DNA of 64,000 bases, from assembly GCF_030867095.1 (NCBI RefSeq), contig NC_081824.1, forward strand, positions 116,878,162-116,942,161, written 5' to 3'. The translations under genes and the position numbers were made by a program. This DNA comes from Alligator mississippiensis (Eukaryota > Chordata > Crocodylia > Alligatoridae). Shown here piece after piece: positions 37,879-49,611 of this stretch (positions are counted from its first letter, which is position 1; each line of letters starts with the position of its first letter). The notes beneath the pieces are model-generated. The model worked only from the letters and a program-made list of their open reading frames with translations, was not told where the DNA came from and did not search any database.

Positions 37879-38031
37879 CCCATTGTGACCCTAATCCCCA
37901 GCATCCCCTATATGAAAGTGGGAACTTCCCTTGCCGGCTCCCTGTGCCAGTTCCTTGGGGTTGCAGGGGTTGATACATCTGTTTCAAAGATTTCAAAGAA
38001 CTTAAAAATGAGGCCAGTATCATCTGACTTC
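37879..38031. other. Unique spacer
   Basis: Nothing recognised. Confidence 0.3.
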
Positions 38032-38049
38032 TTTTTTTTTTTTTTTTTT

Positions 38050-38190
38050 TTTTACAGATGGGGAAACTGAGACACAGACAGGTATACAGACCTTCTCAAA
38101 GTCAGCAAGCCAAAGGCAGCATTGAGAACAGAATTCAGGTCATTTGAGTTTAGTCTCAAACTTTGTCTATTATGCCATGCAACCTAGATT
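38050..38190 (-). repeat. MIR-type SINE relic
   Basis: TTTACAGATGGGGAAACTGA, then GACACAGACAGG, CTTCTCAAAGTCAGCAAGCC and a diverged ...GAATTCAGGTCATTTGAGTT correspond in order to the reversed MIR consensus (TTTACAGATGAGGAAACTGAGGC, AGGTCACACAGC, GAACCCAGGTCT). It follows a 22-base poly-T run at 38032-38053. MIR-type SINEs are shared by amniotes, so this copy is very old. Confidence 0.65.
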
Positions 38191-40924
38191 AGCTGGGGTT
38201 GAAGGGGGGGGGGGGGGTTGTTTGTTTGGGGTTTTTGCAATTCACAGCAGAAATAAGTTTTGAGAAGGAATTTGATGGTGAAGATGGTTAATAGTTTTAG
38301 AGATTAGCTCAAGGAAGAAGTTCTATATATTAAAGCATGCAACAATTCAAAAAGATCATTATACAAGCGTACAAATAGGTGACTGAAGTGGTGGAACAGA
38401 TAGAACAAGATGATACAAAAGAGTAAGTTATTTAGGAGAAACAGAGCTGAAACAAGCTTGTTAAATTTGAATTAGGCACGATAAGAGCCTGCATTGATTT
38501 ACTTTAAAAAATAACTAAAATTATACTTGGTCACTGATTCTGCTATGTCCATGCTATACTCCATGAGTATCCTTCTAGGGAAACCAAAGCAGCAGCAAGC
38601 CAAATCATGCTCTTAACCCAGGCTACAGCAGTCTCAATATTGAAGGCTTGTGATAGGCAAAGCAATCACTGACTGAATATCTCCAGCCTTTCACAACACT
38701 TGTGAAGAAACTGATAACACTCAACACTCCACAGGAACCTGAAACAAAATGTGCTGTACCCAGACAATTGTGCAATGCTGTATATGGAGTGAAAAGCTTT
38801 TTTTATAACCCTCACTTTATGTCCTGAAGTATGAGACAGGATTACCCTTATCACCTTGCAAAGCTATAAATATTATTTAGTCATCATAAAATCTGGCATT
38901 AGGTTTTTACTTAAATTAATCTAACATTGCTTGTTGAGACTGGGATACAGGGTTTTCCCACAGCTGTTAAAGCCCTGTAAATATTCTAACAATGCAGTGG
39001 GCAGCCTTGAACCTGCTTCAAAGATATTTGAATACCATCAGACCTTGGACAACATGTGCAGTTTCCTGCTACTTCTTTGATTCCACTCAGTTGGGAGTAG
39101 AGCTGGACAAATAATGGGGGAGGGAAAGGATTATTCATCAAGGAAGATTTTCAAGATGGGAGTGGGGTGTGAGTTTGGGAGATAGGAAGTGTGATGAATC
39201 AAACAGTTATTGTGGATTATGGTTTTAAAGATGATTGCCCACATATAGACCTGGGCAGCTTGGCCCCACTATGATACTGCTGGGGTGTAACCAAGCAAAG
39301 GAACAAGGTACATTAGCTGACTGCCTAAAAGCTCCCTTCCATCTCTCATGCAGAATGGATTTCAACCATAGTAGAAAATCTAGGGCCTACAGCTAGACCT
39401 GCCATTATAGTACTTGTATAGCCCTCAGGGCTTTGCACTGTTGCGTTTGTCTTTCATGCTTTCTTTTCTGGGTAAAACATGTTGCCTAGAAACACCTTAG
39501 AATAAAACTTGTCAGGACAAGATGGGTAGTATTTATTGGAAACAAAATGGCCCTACTTTGTTCATCAGCTCTCCATTGTACTTCACTAAGGCTTAAAATG
39601 TCTTTGGGGACAAAGTGGTATTACCAGCCACAGTAGGGGATGCCAGCTGACCTTTTCTTCAGTGGCAACTGAAAATGGAAGCTCAGTATCACAGCTGCTG
39701 ATACATCTCCTATCTCGTTTGAAATCATTCAAGATGTCCAGAAACATCTGGACCAGACAAAAGATAGATAGAAACTCAAGCAAAAGAATATTTTTTTCAT
39801 TACATCATTATTTATCATGTGCTTCATGTGGAAGCTGTAAAACATGCATATCATTGTTGGAACTTTTGGGTGGGATATCACAAACCCATCCTGGTTTCAG
39901 GGCTTGGTGGAGAGGGGTCATGCAGGTTTCCTTGTGTCTGTTGTGCTGATAGAGCAGGCATAGGCCCACGGGAAAGCCAATGTTTTGCTGCATCCATTTA
40001 TGTTGGATTTATCTATCCCTGTATAGATTATGTTATGCTATCTGTCTATATCTTTATGATTTTGATTGTGGTTTAGCCAAAAGAAAAAAGGGAGTAGGCA
40101 CAAATGCTTAGTAATTCTTGGTATTCTGATACCAGGGCAAGAACTCCAAATCACACATAGAATCACCGATGGGATGGGCACCCACATTATTGTCTGCGTG
40201 TAATGGGAAAAACAACTGCACAATAGTGAAGGCACCTGCAAGAAATGGTCCATCAGGCCAGAGGAATGCCAGGTGTTCCAGGGAGATGAAGGTGCAGGGC
40301 CTGGCTTGGAGGTCATTTAGAGTATATCTGTGATAAAATCAGGGTCCCCCAGGTTTTGGAAAGTCAAAGTGCCCAGCAGTCAGGGCTGGCAGAATCAACA
40401 GGAAGGCTAACCTCTGAAAATACTGGCAGGTGTCTCCAAAGGACTGGGATATAGCCAGATGATAGGATAAGAAATTGTATTTGTCTCTTTTTTCTGTCTT
40501 CAAATTTATAATCTGGTATTTTTGTGTAATTCTTTTCTCCTATATAAGAAATACTTTTGTTTTGTCTCTGATTACCTATGGCAAAGAGTGATCTCTGAAT
40601 GAGTGATATTTCAAACTTACCCATTCTACAGAAAGGGGGACCTAAAATGTCTTTCACAACCCAAAAGGGAGGACACCTAAGGCTGGCAGATTGCTGGATC
40701 TGTGAGGTCTGCTGTAACGGCAGTGGAGCTGAGGCTTACAAGGATAAGAAGTCATCCCAGAGAAAACCTTGGTCTTTTCTTTGGGAGAAGTGGCAGGACA
40801 GCAAGGAGAAACTTGGGGCTCTGGGGGTAATCTGTGGGAAGGTTTGTGATGGGGAAAGAAGCATTTTTAAAGAAAAGAAATGTTTAACTAAATTGCTTTT
40901 TTTTGTTGCTGTGTTGTTTTTTTT
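38191..40924. other. Unique DNA with a G14 run
   Basis: G14 at 38204-38217. The rest is repeat-poor. The 127-residue frame at 40599-40982 shows no domain and runs into the next mobile element, so it is probably chance. Confidence 0.4.
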
Positions 40925-40926
40925 TA

Positions 40927-41225
40927 GGGTTACCATATTTCCAGGATCAAAAAAGTGGATACCTGTGCTGGGGAGGGGATAGAGGGCTGGCGGGGGGCGG
41001 GGGAGAGGAAGGGATGGGTATATGATTGTTGGGGGGGCAGTAATATGCCTGTGCCCTGCCTCTGCCCCTCACTCCTAAGCTCCTGCCCCCCAGGTCCTGC
41101 CAGTGCCCCTCACTCCCAAGCCACAGCCCTGCCCCCTCTCCCCCAGTGCTGCCAGTGCCCCTCACTCTCGACCCACAGCCCCTGCCCCTGGCCCTGCTGC
41201 CCATGCAACTACTGCCTGTGCACGT

Positions 41226-41259
<34 letters not shown>

Positions 41260-41473
41260 TTACTTACCAGGGCCTGCATGCAGAGCACGTGACCCCTGAC
41301 AGCCAATTACCTCACCTGCTGCTCCCAGCCCCAAGCATCCAAGCTGCCCATTCCTGGGAAAAGCAGAGGCAAAGGAAAAACCTCTTGCTAACATTTTAAA
41401 AACCTGCCCAGACATGAGTACAGGGGACCATAAAAGAGGACATGTCCGGGAAAATGTGGACATAAGGTAACCC
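40927..41473. mobile_element. TA-flanked TIR element, 547 bp
   Basis: The left end AGGGTTACCATATTTCC is mirrored by a right end whose complement reads AGGGTTACCTTATGTCC. Reading the element as GGGTTACC...GGTAACCC leaves TA on both sides (40925-40926, 41474-41475), as in Tc1/mariner-like elements, though an assignment from a TA alone is weak. The interior contains a degenerate tandem array of GTGCCCCTCACTC units (41061-41170) that is also in the hAT element at 14.1 kb, and a (CA)n microsatellite at 41227-41258. No transposase. Confidence 0.7.
41227..41258. repeat. (CA)n microsatellite
   Basis: Sixteen uninterrupted CA units inside the TIR element. Confidence 0.98.
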
Positions 41474-41475
41474 TA

Positions 41476-41919
41476 GGGTAGGGGGGGCATTTTCCAGCCT
41501 TTTTTTGCACCATTGTTAAAAACTTGTACCCTTCTGGTCTATCTTCCTCATCAGTCCTACGAATCTTGCTAGTTTAAAATTATCTTGAAATCATTTGGGC
41601 TGCGATGAGACAATCAAAAACAGTAACACAAGGGTTTTAAATTCCTCATGGATAAGGCTATGATAAGTTAATTTTTTTTTAGCTGCTCTTTACCTCAGTC
41701 CAAAAATTGTCAGCATTTGTCGCTATCTTGCTAAAACTAGCATGGCTCCCAAGGGGTTTGCTGGGTTTCAGGAAAGCTGCTACTCCCTTATTATCACTCA
41801 GTGTGCCCAAGCCTAATACTTCTTAGATTGGAGTTTTTGAAGCCTCCACACCTTGGACTATGTACTTCTAAGTAAAACATAACATTTTGCCATTGACATA
41901 AAGTAGGCAGACTACTACT
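41476..41919. other. Unique DNA
   Basis: No feature seen. Confidence 0.4.
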
Positions 41920-42858
41920 AGATTCATAGATGCTAGGGTCGGAAGGGACCTCAATAGATCATCGAGTCCGACCCCCTGCATAAGCAGGAAAGAGTGCTGG
42001 GTCTAAATGACCCCAGCTAGATACTCATCTAACCTCCTCTTGAAGACCCCCAGGGTAGGGGAGAGCACCACCTCCCTTGGGAGCCCGTTCCAGACCTTGG
42101 CCACTCAAACTGTGAAGAAGTTCTTCCTAATGTCCAATCTAAATCTGCTCTCTGCTAGCTTGTGGCTATTATTTCTTGTAACCCCCTGTGGCACCTTGAT
42201 GAATAAATACTCACCAATTCCCTTCTGTGCCCCCATGATGAACTTATAGGCAGCCACAAGGTCGCCTCTCAACCTTCTCTTGCGGAGGCTGAAAAGGTCC
42301 AGTTTCTCTAGTCTCTCCTCATAGGGCTTGGTCTTCAGGCCCTTAACCATACAAGTGGCCCTTCTCTGGACCCTCTCCAGGTTATCCGCATCCTTCTTGA
42401 AGTGTGGTGCCCAGAATTGCACACAGTACTCCAACTGTGGTCTGACCAGTGCCCGGTAGAGGGGAAGTATCACCTCCTTGGACCTATTTGTCATGCATCT
42501 GCTGATGCACGATAAAGTGCCATTGGCTTTTCTGATGGTTTCGTCACACTGCCGACTCATGTTCATCTTGGAGTCCACTAGGACTCCAAGATCCCTTTCC
42601 AATTCCGTGCCACCCAGCAGGTCATTTCCTAGGCAGTAGGTATGCTGGACATTTTTCCTCCCTAGGTGCAGCACTTTGCATTTCTCCTTGTTGAACTGCA
42701 TCCTGTTGTTTTCTGCCCATTTGTCCAACCTGTCCAGGTCTGCTTGCAGCTGTTCCCTGCCCTCCGGCGTGTCCACTTCTCCCCATAGCTTTGTGTCATC
42801 TGCAAACTTGGACAGAGTACATTTCACTCCCTCGTCCAAGTCACTGATGAAGACATCC
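41920..42858 (-). mobile_element. CR1 LINE, 5'-truncated, long intact RT frame
   Basis: Minus-strand CR1; low end AGATTCATAGATGCTAGGGTCGG, typical of young crocodilian copies. Only the last third of ORF2 and the 3' UTR remain. About 250 residues are open without a stop, so this is the best preserved RT segment of the window and probably the most recent CR1. The 5' breakpoint is near 42858, where the RT reading stops making sense. Confidence 0.95.
42105..42857 (-). pseudogene. CR1 reverse transcriptase C-terminal remnant
   Basis: Begins at the motif [22 protein letters not shown], which contains the catalytic FADD box of LINE reverse transcriptases, and continues through NKEKCKVLHLGRKN, LERDLGVLVDSKMNMS, VRPQLEYCVQFWAPHFKKD, LERVQRRAT and LRGDLVAAYKFI, ending with FRLDIRKNFFTV. 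The thumb and C-terminal region are complete. The endonuclease, the fingers and RT motifs A and B are absent, so the protein could not work. The frame extends a little past the element into flanking DNA. Confidence 0.9.
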
Positions 42859-44194
42859 ACAGATGGGTGTGGATGAAGACTAGAGATTAATCTATCTGAT
42901 TTAAAAAACATGCCCTCCATGAAATTCTTCAGTCCATAGCCACAGACAGCAGACCAGATTTTTTAAAGTCCCCAGAGATGCCATCAGGTACCTAATGGAT
43001 CCACAAACCAGATCCACAAAAGGAGTTAGGCATGTAAGTCCACCATGTTCATTTTTGTATACTCCCTCTTTTTAGTCCAGTGAATCCTTAATTAATCCAT
43101 GCTAAGTGAATCAGTTTGACATGAGGGACTGGAAGCTTCTCTTCTCTCCCAGTCTAAGCCCAGTGATTGGGGCCCTCTTGGCGGTGGGGGAAGGATAAGA
43201 GTTTGAACCCTAGCCAGGAGGGAAGAAAAATTAATTCAAGTTTCCAAAATCCTGCATCAGTGAAATCTAGTTAGAGAGGCATCTTTCTGCAGCCCAAAGT
43301 GAGGTGACTCTATCCAACAGAAGTGCAGGATTTAAAAGACTCACTTCAACCTGTGGCATCTCTGTAGCTAGTTTAGGCAGTACCTCACTCAGCATGCCAG
43401 CATGTTAGGAATGCCTTTTTGATACAGCTAACTCTTTCTATTCACTGCATAGTAAAACAGGTTCCTAACAGATGGGTGTGGATTTTGTTATACTAGCAAG
43501 GCCTAGGTCCTTTTATAGATCCAGCATTTAGCTGGTTTCAAACATTCATGAAAAGCCTGAGCACTGTTAAAAGTTTAGTCATATGTTATCAGCGAAGGCA
43601 AGGTTTCACTCATGTGCTTTAGATTCAGTTGGTCAAATTTAATCCTCAGCTATATCCACATACTCCCATGTGTTGGACTTCAAGGATATGTAGACAGAAT
43701 TTCACTCCATGGCATGTACAGAAATTAGCTTAATGTCTGGCTGGTTTAAAAGGAAGCAAGATGATTCCACCATCCAAAGGGAGTCCTCAGGGGCTACACA
43801 GTGTACCCTGCCATTTTCTGGCAATCCCAGAGCTCCCTTCTGCTGCACACATTCTTAACTAGTGGAAAGGTCCCTTGAGGCCAATGGTAACTGATATTGT
43901 TGGCTGTACTCTGCATTAGAAACCAGCCTGACATGGAGGCCTGCAAGATCAAGGAGAATAAATGTTTTACACCTTCCCCTTCCTATACTCTGTGCCAACC
44001 ACTTGCCAGTTACAGCTCTGGATCTGAACCACTGATTTCACCTGGGAGTCTTTTGTCCTTGCAAGTATTTTTATTATGTTTCATATAGCACCCAGTTATC
44101 ATGTCAGCTATTACTAGTACTTTCCTAAGCCCGTTATAAATAGCATAACACCTAGTTCCAGTGACTACAGGTTGCAAGTTTTCTTCCCCTTCTT
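42859..44194. other. Unique DNA
   Basis: No gene seen. A 15-base word CAGATGGGTGTGGAT found at the CR1 5' breakpoint (about 42860) recurs at about 43470. Confidence 0.4.
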
Positions 44195-44202
44195 CCCACA
44201 GA

Positions 44203-44265
44203 CAGAACTGGTCTTAAGACTGGGTGACGTGGGCAACCGCCCAGGGCACCATGGTCAGGGGGGCA

Positions 44266-44300
<35 letters not shown>

Positions 44301-44562
44301 TGATCAGCCCATGCTCACAACAGTGCTCTCCCCCGACACTGCCCTGGCCAATCCCCGCCCCCAGGCAGAAGGAGCACTGCCCAGCCCAGCCCACCACCCA
44401 ACTCCAACTGCTGCTCAGGAGCCAAGCTGGGCACAGGCAGGTGGGGTGGCACCTGCTTCAGTCCACCCACCTTGCTCCTGCCTGCAGCAGCACTGCTGAC
44501 TTGTGGGGAGGCACCAAAATACAAGTTCACTCAGGGCACCATTTTCTCTAAGTCCGGCTCTG
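44203..44562. mobile_element. hAT-like MITE of the CAGAGCCGGCCTTA type, 360 bp
   Basis: The left tip CAGAACTGGTCTTAAG and right tip (complement) CAGAGCCGGACTTAGAG are inverted repeats. Flanks CCCACAGA (44195-44202) and CCCATAGA (44563-44570) match at seven of eight bases. A subterminal CAGGGCACCAT occurs at both ends in the same orientation. The interior has a (CA)n run at 44266-44297. No transposase. Confidence 0.8.
44266..44297. repeat. (CA)n microsatellite
   Basis: About 16 CA units inside the MITE, so expansion followed insertion or was carried by the element. Confidence 0.97.
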
Positions 44563-44570
44563 CCCATAGA

Positions 44571-46899
44571 TAACATTAATCCTTGATAAAGCATTTGAAC
44601 ATATCCATGGGCATTCCTGAATTATCTCAGGGGACATTCTGACTTTATATGCTGACAGTTCTTTTATAAGGTATGGTATGGTCCTGTCTCTCCCTTTTAG
44701 TCTGTTGGGCTGATGGCAACATGTCATGGGCATCTGACCAGTCTGACTGCATTTAGAAATTGGGACATGGGAGTTATCAGTATATCATACAGCACCACTG
44801 TCACCATTTAGTCACCATCTCCTTCAGTTGAGTTGCCATGGAGTTATTGCATAGTTTTCACAAAATAACAGTGTTATTTTAAGAGAGCTATGCAATTAAC
44901 TCCTGTCACTAGTCCATGGAGCTCACTTAGTCATTAATAAGGCTGTTTGTTGGAATGATAGTTAGCTTACTGAATTCCCATTGATGGAAAACTTGTGAGG
45001 TTTGATTTTACTGGATGATACAATATGTTTCTATGGAATAAGAGCAAGCATGCAATACTGATACTAGATGACAACACATAGGCTGAATGTCAGGAGAAAA
45101 TTAGCACTTCACTTGAATGTGTTTGAGTGGCTTTGCTTCATTCCTCTGGCAAGAGTGACCAAATTATAAGAGGCTTTTTTTCCATGCTGTTTAGCCAACA
45201 ATGTTGTGTGTTAGCCTGCAGCATGATGTCTAAACTTGGAAATTTCATTGCTCTGAAGGCGAACTAAACATTTTCTTTTTGGAAAGCCTGTGTCCATTTC
45301 CTTCCAATAAAAAAATATCTTATTCAATCTCTATCAGTTTCCTATGAAGAATCATCTTTTCCTTTGCAGTTGATATGCCACTGACCTCCTTAAACACACT
45401 AGAAATACTTACAGGAAGGAAGGAAGGAAGGAAGGAAGGAAGGAAGGAAGGAGACCTTAGTGTAAGCACAAACCTGCCACTGAGAATCAAAGGTGAACAG
45501 AAACCCTGAAATGTTCAGATCCTTTTCCTTTTATTTTCTTTCTTTTTTGTTTTTGTTTTTTTTTACCTTTCCAGTTCTCTAGAGGTCACATGAGAAAAGC
45601 TATTGATCACTACATACTCCAGCTGGCACTGGAGATACCAGCACAGAAATCTTACAAGGAAGCCTTTTATAGTACTTCCAGTCTAAATTTAGAGACTAAA
45701 TAGACTTGGGTAATTTGAATATGCATCCACACTGCTGTGAAAGAAACCTGAATACAGAGCCTTTGGGAATTTGCCTATAAATCTACTCAAAAGCATCTAA
45801 CTTCAAATCAAGTTATTTTCCCACTTCAGGATATGGTGAGAGAATTGAGCCTCACCCTAAGAAATAGGCTAAACAGTTTATAGAAGTTAACATTGCCTCT
45901 GCAACTGAAAAGAGAACAGCCTGAACAAGGGCGTTGCAGTCTTAGGAAAGTATTTCTAGCATTATTCAATGATTTTTTTTTTGTTCCTAACTATATTTGA
46001 AAAAATACATAAAAGTATGCATTTTATGAATCAATCTCCAAATCTATGATTACTAAGAGCTTTGTTAGCTTGGCTCCCTTATTTGGCTCCTCTGTAGCTG
46101 GAGATCTGTGTCATGCGCCTGGCTGACCTCCCAGCACCACCTACTTCCAATGAATTAGATGCCATGGGATCCCACCCAAAGGAGTCAGTCCTCCCTTGAA
46201 ACAATGAGTAATTCTTATGACACACAACTGGAACAGTGTTGCAGGGGCACGGGAAGCCCTGATAACATCGCTCAAGCCACAGCATTCCTTTGTGTCGGCA
46301 GACACAAGTGGGATGTTCCATCCTAAGCCTTACAGAGCAAAAGGAAGTGGGCCTTGAAACACAATGTTCATTGAAATTGGCTTTCATCTGAGGAATCTCA
46401 TAGTGTTAACTACCGCTTGGTGATGTGCATTCCATGTGTAGCTGCGTTCTTCTGATGCATTTCCTTTGTTTGTTCCAGAGGGATAGCAGCACCTTAAAGC
46501 AGACACACAGTATAATTAAGTAAAAAGCATTAGTCTGTGCTTTGGAAAATATTAGGGTGAGGTAACAAATGTGTCTTAGCCTATAGTGAAAGCAGATGAT
46601 ATTCCTAATTGTCACCCCATCTCCTCCCCTCTCTGCATGAATATTGCACTTGTTTAATGAGTACTGCACTAGTTGATAAAACAGGTTGAAGGCATGTGAA
46701 TCTATTGCCAATCATCCTGTGAGAATCTGCGCTTAGTGGATAGTTTTTCACTACAAGCAAAGGTCATGTATGCTCACATTGCTGTAAGACTTAAAGGGTA
46801 CGTGGCTTGAGAATAGTGCTATTACATGGAGGAAACTATAGCTACTTAGAAACTGCTATGATTTACAGTTACATCACTATGTTTTGCATGTTACAGATG
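44571..46899. other. Unique DNA with an (AAGG)n microsatellite
   Basis: Repeat-poor DNA. A tetranucleotide run of AAGG lies at 45413-45451. No gene seen; a 102-residue minus-strand frame at 46079-46387 has no recognised domain. Confidence 0.45.
45413..45451. repeat. (AAGG)n microsatellite
   Basis: About ten uninterrupted units of the tetranucleotide GGAA/AAGG. Confidence 0.97.
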
Positions 46900-46907
46900 G
46901 TGTAGAA

Positions 46908-47135
46908 CAGTGGGGCCCAAAATCTTTGGCAAGTGTGCCACAAATTAGCTTCACACCTTCCCGAAATGCCACTCCAATCCTTTTCCTCTGCCCAATCTGC
47001 CACTCTTGTTTTCTGTTCCCTATTCTGTGCACCCTGCCCAAAACTCAGGCTGTGCTTTCTGCTTCCTCCCCTTTCTACTGCTGTGCTGCTTGCCCATGCC
47101 ATTTCTGGCACACCTGCCACAGGTTGGCCAAGCCA
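46908..47135. mobile_element. hAT-like MITE, 228 bp
   Basis: Left CAGTGGGGCCCAAAATC followed by TTTGGCAAGTGTGCCACAAA; right end complement contains TGTGGCAGGTGTGCCAGAAA. GTGTAGAA occurs directly at 46900-46907 and 47136-47143, a perfect 8-base target duplication, if the right tip lost a few bases. The interior is C-rich with no protein. Confidence 0.75.
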
Positions 47136-47143
47136 GTGTAGAA

Positions 47144-48496
47144 AATCACCATCATCAAGGAAAAGTCATTTTACCCATGAAACTATAACTCCATGCTTCT
47201 ACTTTTACTTAGTGCTTTACTTTTCACAGTGCTACAACTTAAAGTGCTATTTCAGGTTTTGTTGGCTTTGTTGTCATTTGCAAAAAATTATAATCAAATG
47301 CACTTGTAAGTGCTTAGCAAATATCTAAGCAAAGAGTTGCTTTCATGGACAAAGCTGCATTACCATTATGTGTTACTGTTTATGTGCAACATGTAGGTAT
47401 ATGATCAAGTATGCCAGTATAAGGACAGTAGGAGCTTCTAAGAAGCTAATGTTCTTGGTGAGTCCCAGGGAATAAATTGCCCGTTGTGTTACAAGCACAG
47501 CAGGGCACAGCATAAAGACACAGGCACGTCTACTTCTTCTTTGGCATCCCTTAATCAGAAAATGAGTCAAAAGGATTCAAACTGCAGCAGGATGACCTCG
47601 ATAAGAGGGAACTCTGCTTCAGTACACTACTCATTAGATCTGGGCCTGACACCAAACCTTGGACCAGACTAGGCCTGCACTTGAAACAGATCTGCAATCC
47701 AGATCTGAAAATGTATTTTGACGTTTGGGCCCTATGCCACTACTTACCATGCTGACAATTTATCAGTCAGAAAAGAGAATTCCAGGCCAGAAGGAGATTG
47801 TGTGCACGTGGGCGGGTGGGAGATTAGCGGTTTCCAAAATAGAATCATTTCACAGCTCATTTTAGAAACAAAGTTTATTTTAAAAATGTCATATCTCTAA
47901 ACACTTCACCGACAAACCCCTGCCGTGCTGCCCACAGAGAATTTGTGAGAAAGGAGTCTGAGCTCCAGCAGCCTCTAGTGAATAAGTATTACTCAGCTTT
48001 GCGGGAAGGGGAGGGCAGAAGGAAGAAGAATCTTATCCTGCTCTTGAGCACCTTCATCTCAAATACCAGATGTCATGAGACTTCATGAGTAAGTGATGAA
48101 CTGCGGTGGGAGTAAGGAATGTACGGCAGCTGTGCTAGACAGGAGCCAATGGAAAAATCAGTAAAAACAGAGAAGTGAACCACAAGATCAGAGGAAAACA
48201 AATTAGAAGTTATGAGTCAAAGACGGAACTCAAATGGCCTTTAAACGCTCTGTAACTTTGAAGTGTTGTTTTCCTCACTCCCTGGGTGCTGACTGAAAAC
48301 AAGTGGCCAGAAGGCAGGGGCAAAGAAAGTGGCAAGGTTCAGACCAATAATCAAAGGATAATTCAGGCTGATGTGTGAGGCACATTAGTAATCATCGGTA
48401 TTGTAGTAGGGTTCAAAGGCATCAACCACATTTGGGCCTCCTTGCGTTAGGTGCTGCACAAACACACAACCCTTGTTCAAAGAACTTTTACACTAT
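47144..48496. other. Unique DNA with an old repeat tail
   Basis: At about 48405-48495, TTAGGTGCTGCACAAACACA resembles an old amniote repeat consensus (CTAGGTGCTGTACAAACACA). No gene seen. Confidence 0.4.
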
Positions 48497-48501
48497 GGAA
48501 T

Positions 48502-49418
48502 TGTCACAACCCAAAGGTGTGATTTTTTGTTTGTGTGTGTGCTTCGGCACTGCTAAATTATTTTCCCGCTATTTGTCGCTTTCTTTGCACGGTACAGTTC
48601 TCTGCTGCAAGATAGAACTCTGGTGCAACGGGGGATTTCCCGCCAGATTACAGCTTCTTTGCAGGGTGCATTTCTTTTGCATCATAGTGATACACGCTGC
48701 AAAGAAGTTCCCACCATTTGTATTAGGATTCGCGCCACATTATTGGCTCATTCCTAATGTAGGCACACGTGGCGGCTAGCGATTGGCTTGCTAGCCGTAC
48801 AAAAGGCTTGGGTAGTTTCCGCCCAAGTCGGAGGAGGGAGGACGAGAGAGATTCTGTGTGAAGATCTCCAAGCGCTGTGGACCCTCACGGACCCGACGCG
48901 CCTCCCCTAAGCAGGCAATAGAGGCAATAGAACCGAGCCTACGGAGCTTTCGCTTCTCGCCTCTCCCCGTTGCCGAGCGCAATCCTAGACGTATCCCTTT
49001 CCTGTAACTTCAGACCCATGGAGCCTAAGTAACTCCGGGGAAACTTTTCGAATCTAACCAAACCGGACCTGCGGAGCCTGAACAATGCTGTGGGAGCAAT
49101 CGATTTGTCGTGTTCCTCTAGTGAGGATCCAAGCGGGAGCTGTGCCTGGAAACCTGTCCAGCCTACACCAATACCATCTTTGGGTGTAAGTAAACAATCT
49201 TTTCAATCAACCATTACGCCTCCATAACTAATTCTAACTCGCGCGCGCTAAACTGCCCCGCGGTTCTCTCCAGCCCCGTGTGCCCAGGCTGCCGGCCACA
49301 GCCCTTGTGCAATGAAGACGGGCCCGGCTCGCCCCCGGCTCGCACATGGCGACGGGAATGAGATCGGAATCGCCACCGCACATGGCGACAAAGGTGGGAT
49401 CAGGGCGCGGCCCTCACA
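48502..49418 (+). mobile_element. CpG-rich solo LTR of an endogenous retrovirus-like element, 917 bp
   Basis: The unit starts TGTCACAACC and ends GCCCTCACA and is flanked by a perfect 5-base target duplication, GGAAT, at 48497-48501 and 49419-49423. The orientation is inferred from a TATA-like TACAAAAGGC at about 48798 in a GGCTAGCGATTGGC-containing promoter-like region (two ATTGG/CCAAT boxes near 48740 and 48782), followed by a GC-rich R/U5-like part. Its CpG density (CGCGCGCGC near 49240) is far above the rest of the window, so relatively little methylation decay has occurred and the insertion is probably the youngest LTR here. Twelve bases, CGCACATGGCGAC, recur at about 49341 and 49378. 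It is a fossil without coding content; a host CpG-island promoter is the alternative, but the flanking duplication argues against it. Confidence 0.75.
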
Positions 49419-49423
49419 GGAAT

Positions 49424-49611
49424 AACATAACATCTCTCTAGACATGTTTTAAGGCTTTCCTACCACAGTCATTTAACAACAGGTTTGACAAAAGACTCAA
49501 AACCACACCGTAAGCAGCAGTCCATCATAAAACAAGATGGATTCTGGATCCTAATAAGTAGATGAGTACTAAATTATCACATCTAGCCACCGTATCATTT
49601 GTCTAAATAAT
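49424..49611. other. Unique spacer
   Basis: Nothing recognised. Confidence 0.35.

Noticed and set aside
40599-40982. 127-residue plus-strand frame
   Set aside because: No family resemblance, and its end runs into a mobile element terminus.
41227-45451. Microsatellites as a CRISPR-like or satellite array
   Set aside because: They are simple di- and tetranucleotide runs without spacers.
48375-48779. 134-residue frame with cysteine-rich part
   Set aside because: It crosses the left boundary of the solo LTR, so it is not a gene.
49320-49410. TGGCGAC words as a retroviral primer-binding site after a 5' LTR
   Set aside because: The perfect GGAAT target duplication places the end of the LTR downstream of these words, so they lie inside a solo LTR.
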